DNA from: Bdellovibrio sp.
GTDB lineage: Bacteria; Myxococcota; SpSt-1050
Length of the DNA stretch: 40,660 nucleotides
Reading direction: 5' to 3'
NCBI GenBank assembly: GCA_020725805.1
Contig: DYEF01000040.1
Coordinates: 1 to 40,660, forward strand
Part shown: positions 39,742-40,660 of the stretch, piece after piece
How the letters are laid out: each line of letters begins with the position of its first letter
How positions within the stretch are numbered: the first letter of the stretch is position 1
Notes under the pieces: generated by a model
Told to the model about the DNA's origin: nothing
Seen by the model: the letters and a program-made list of their open reading frames with translations, nothing else
Databases searched by the model: none
Program-made: the position numbers and the translations under genes

Positions 39742-40660
39742 TTACTGACAGGGATTACCGGCGTTGTTGTCGCAGATTACCCAGTCATAACCCATCATCA
39801 TAACATTCGAAAGGGTACCAGTTGTCGGGGCCTTACCACCGGTACCAACGGCTGTGAAGTTGATTGTTCCTTCAATACCAAGTGCGTGGAGCATAGCCTT
39901 GACTGTGTTGTATGATGAATCAACAACAATCTCATAGACTACCGGCTGAACCTTTTCGCCAATCTGCTGTGAACCAACGACATGTGCCGACGGGTCAATG
40001 ATTATGTTATACAGATATACTATCTTCTTGGTCTGGAGTTTCGATGTGTCATAGATCTGGACAATCCAGAATGTACCGTCTGTATCCACAATCTCGAAGT
40101 CACCAACGCACATAGTGAAGTTGTACGAAATGCCGCCAAGTGTGAACTTGATGCTGGCTGTTCCGGGCTGATCTGTCTGACCGGGCTCTTCACCATCCTT
40201 GTAGGATTTGCAGTTTGAGAATGTACCGTTGGCAATGGTGGTTACCTCAAAGCATGCACCCTGACCCTGCATCCAGCCTATACACTGCTGGGTGGAGGAA
40301 CATACTGTCTGGTCATTTGTACAATCCTTGTAGCACTTCGAATCCTTCTGGTCCTGAGCAAGTGTTACGCAGGCAAGCCCTTCACAGCAGGGTTTGTTGT
40401 CGATGTTACATGCAGCACCTTCGCTGCTTACACACTGTCCAGTGCTCTCACACTTCCATGTGGTCTGGTTGCAGGTCTCGTTGGCATTTGCACATGCAGT
40501 GCACTTACCGCCGCAGCCATTGTCATCACCGCAGAACTTGCCGGTGCAGTTCGGTGTACAACCACTTTCGCACTTCCATGTGGTCTGGTTGCAGGTCTCG
40601 TTGGCATTTGCACATGCCGTGCACTTACCGCCGCAGCCGTTGTCATCACCGCAGAACTTG
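39742..40660 (-). CDS. Cys-rich repeat secreted protein (3' part, start outside window)
   Basis: The frame is open to the window edge, so this is a partial gene of at least 305 residues; a start at the internal ATG at 40272 is unlikely because the Cys-rich sequence continues in frame upstream of it. The visible N-terminal part holds two 40-residue repeats starting KFCGDDNGCGGKCTACAN, then CNQTTWKCES. A further Cys-rich segment (CNIDNKPCCEGLACV, CYKDC, CIGWMQGQGAC) follows. Such CGxDGCGG-type repeats are common in Myxococcota surface proteins. The C-terminal 170 residues are a beta-rich domain with few cysteines that I do not recognise. Export is inferred from the cysteine content. A strong terminator follows. 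Confidence 0.8.
   Translation of the reverse strand, partial: KFCGDDNGCGGKCTACANANETCNQTTWKCESGCTPNCTGKFCGDDNGCGGKCTACANANETCNQTTWKCESTGQCVSSEGAACNIDNKPCCEGLACVTLAQDQKDSKCYKDCTNDQTVCSSTQQCIGWMQGQGACFEVTTIANGTFSNCKSYKDGEEPGQTDQPGTASIKFTLGGISYNFTMCVGDFEIVDTDGTFWIVQIYDTSKLQTKKIVYLYNIIIDPSAHVVGSQQIGEKVQPVVYEIVVDSSYNTVKAMLHALGIEGTINFTAVGTGGKAPTTGTLSNVMMMGYDWVICDNNAGNPCQ
40421..40660 (-). repeat. Two 120-base tandem coding repeats
   Basis: Positions 40451-40540 and 40571-40660 are 90 bases long, offset by exactly 120, and differ at only two sites (40498/40618 and 40519/40639). The remaining 30 bases of each unit diverge. The array probably continues outside the window. Confidence 0.9.

Noticed and set aside
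40421-40660. CRISPR array from regularly spaced repeats
   Set aside because: The 90-base repeats are an open coding frame for Cys-rich protein modules, and only two units are seen.

Overview
The window reads as chromosomal DNA of a Gram-negative bacterium, most likely a low-GC relative of the Myxococcota or another lineage of the former Deltaproteobacteria. The Gram-negative call rests on BamA, a Lol lipoprotein exporter and FtsEX. The lineage call rests on protein styles common in that group: Asp-Ala-Gly repeat lipoproteins, MopE-type CxxxDxxC(N)G motifs, NCGxC repeats, formylglycine-generating-enzyme-like lipoproteins, an AgmX/PglI-type C-terminus and a PilZ domain of the Myxococcus paralogue type. 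No rRNA or tRNA gene was seen, so the placement is an inference.

Layout. (1) 1-492 is non-coding and holds degenerate short repeats, including a REP-like inverted pair. (2) 493-15200 lies almost wholly on the minus strand. It has a lysS-lolC-lolD-bamA operon, a POT peptide transporter, a secreted glycan-binding-type protein, and an ftsE-ftsX-envC-ctpA-queH operon. A deoxyhypusine-synthase-like enzyme closes the block. One plus-strand gene inside it encodes a secreted 18-cysteine metallothionein-like protein. (3) 15463-38074 lies on the plus strand. It starts with a lipoprotein plus tail-fibre/YadA-like protein pair that ends at a clear terminator, then rfbA-rfbC-rfbB. A long run follows: TPR/AgmX lipoprotein, NamZ-like muramidase, HD protein, MopE/FGE lipoprotein, class I glutamine amidotransferase, thiD, HAD and cstA. 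After it come a small Cys-rich lipoprotein, a second FGE-like lipoprotein, an aminotransferase, a coiled-coil protein, an FHA-GGDEF diguanylate cyclase, a small membrane protein, trmJ, an M50-like membrane protein, a nitrilase and pgi. (4) 38071-40660 returns to the minus strand with fbp (stop codon overlapping that of pgi), a PilZ protein, and the 3' part of a Cys-rich repeat protein that runs off the window.

The genes centre on the cell envelope. BamA inserts outer-membrane proteins, LolCD releases lipoproteins, and FtsEX with a catalytically dead EnvC controls septal peptidoglycan hydrolysis. The rfb genes make nucleotide sugars for surface polysaccharide. At least five lipoproteins and several secreted Cys-rich proteins are likely cargo or surface components. 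A c-di-GMP producer and a possible PilZ receptor lie about 5 kb apart.

Many promoters fit TTGACA-N16/17-TATAAT-like boxes. Several genes without a Shine-Dalgarno sequence have such a promoter ending right at the start codon, which predicts leaderless mRNAs. No CRISPR array, prophage, insertion sequence or recognisable defence system was found. The least explained items are the CNC-repeat protein, the deoxyhypusine-synthase homologue, the envelope-linked NamZ operon and the FGE-like lipoproteins.
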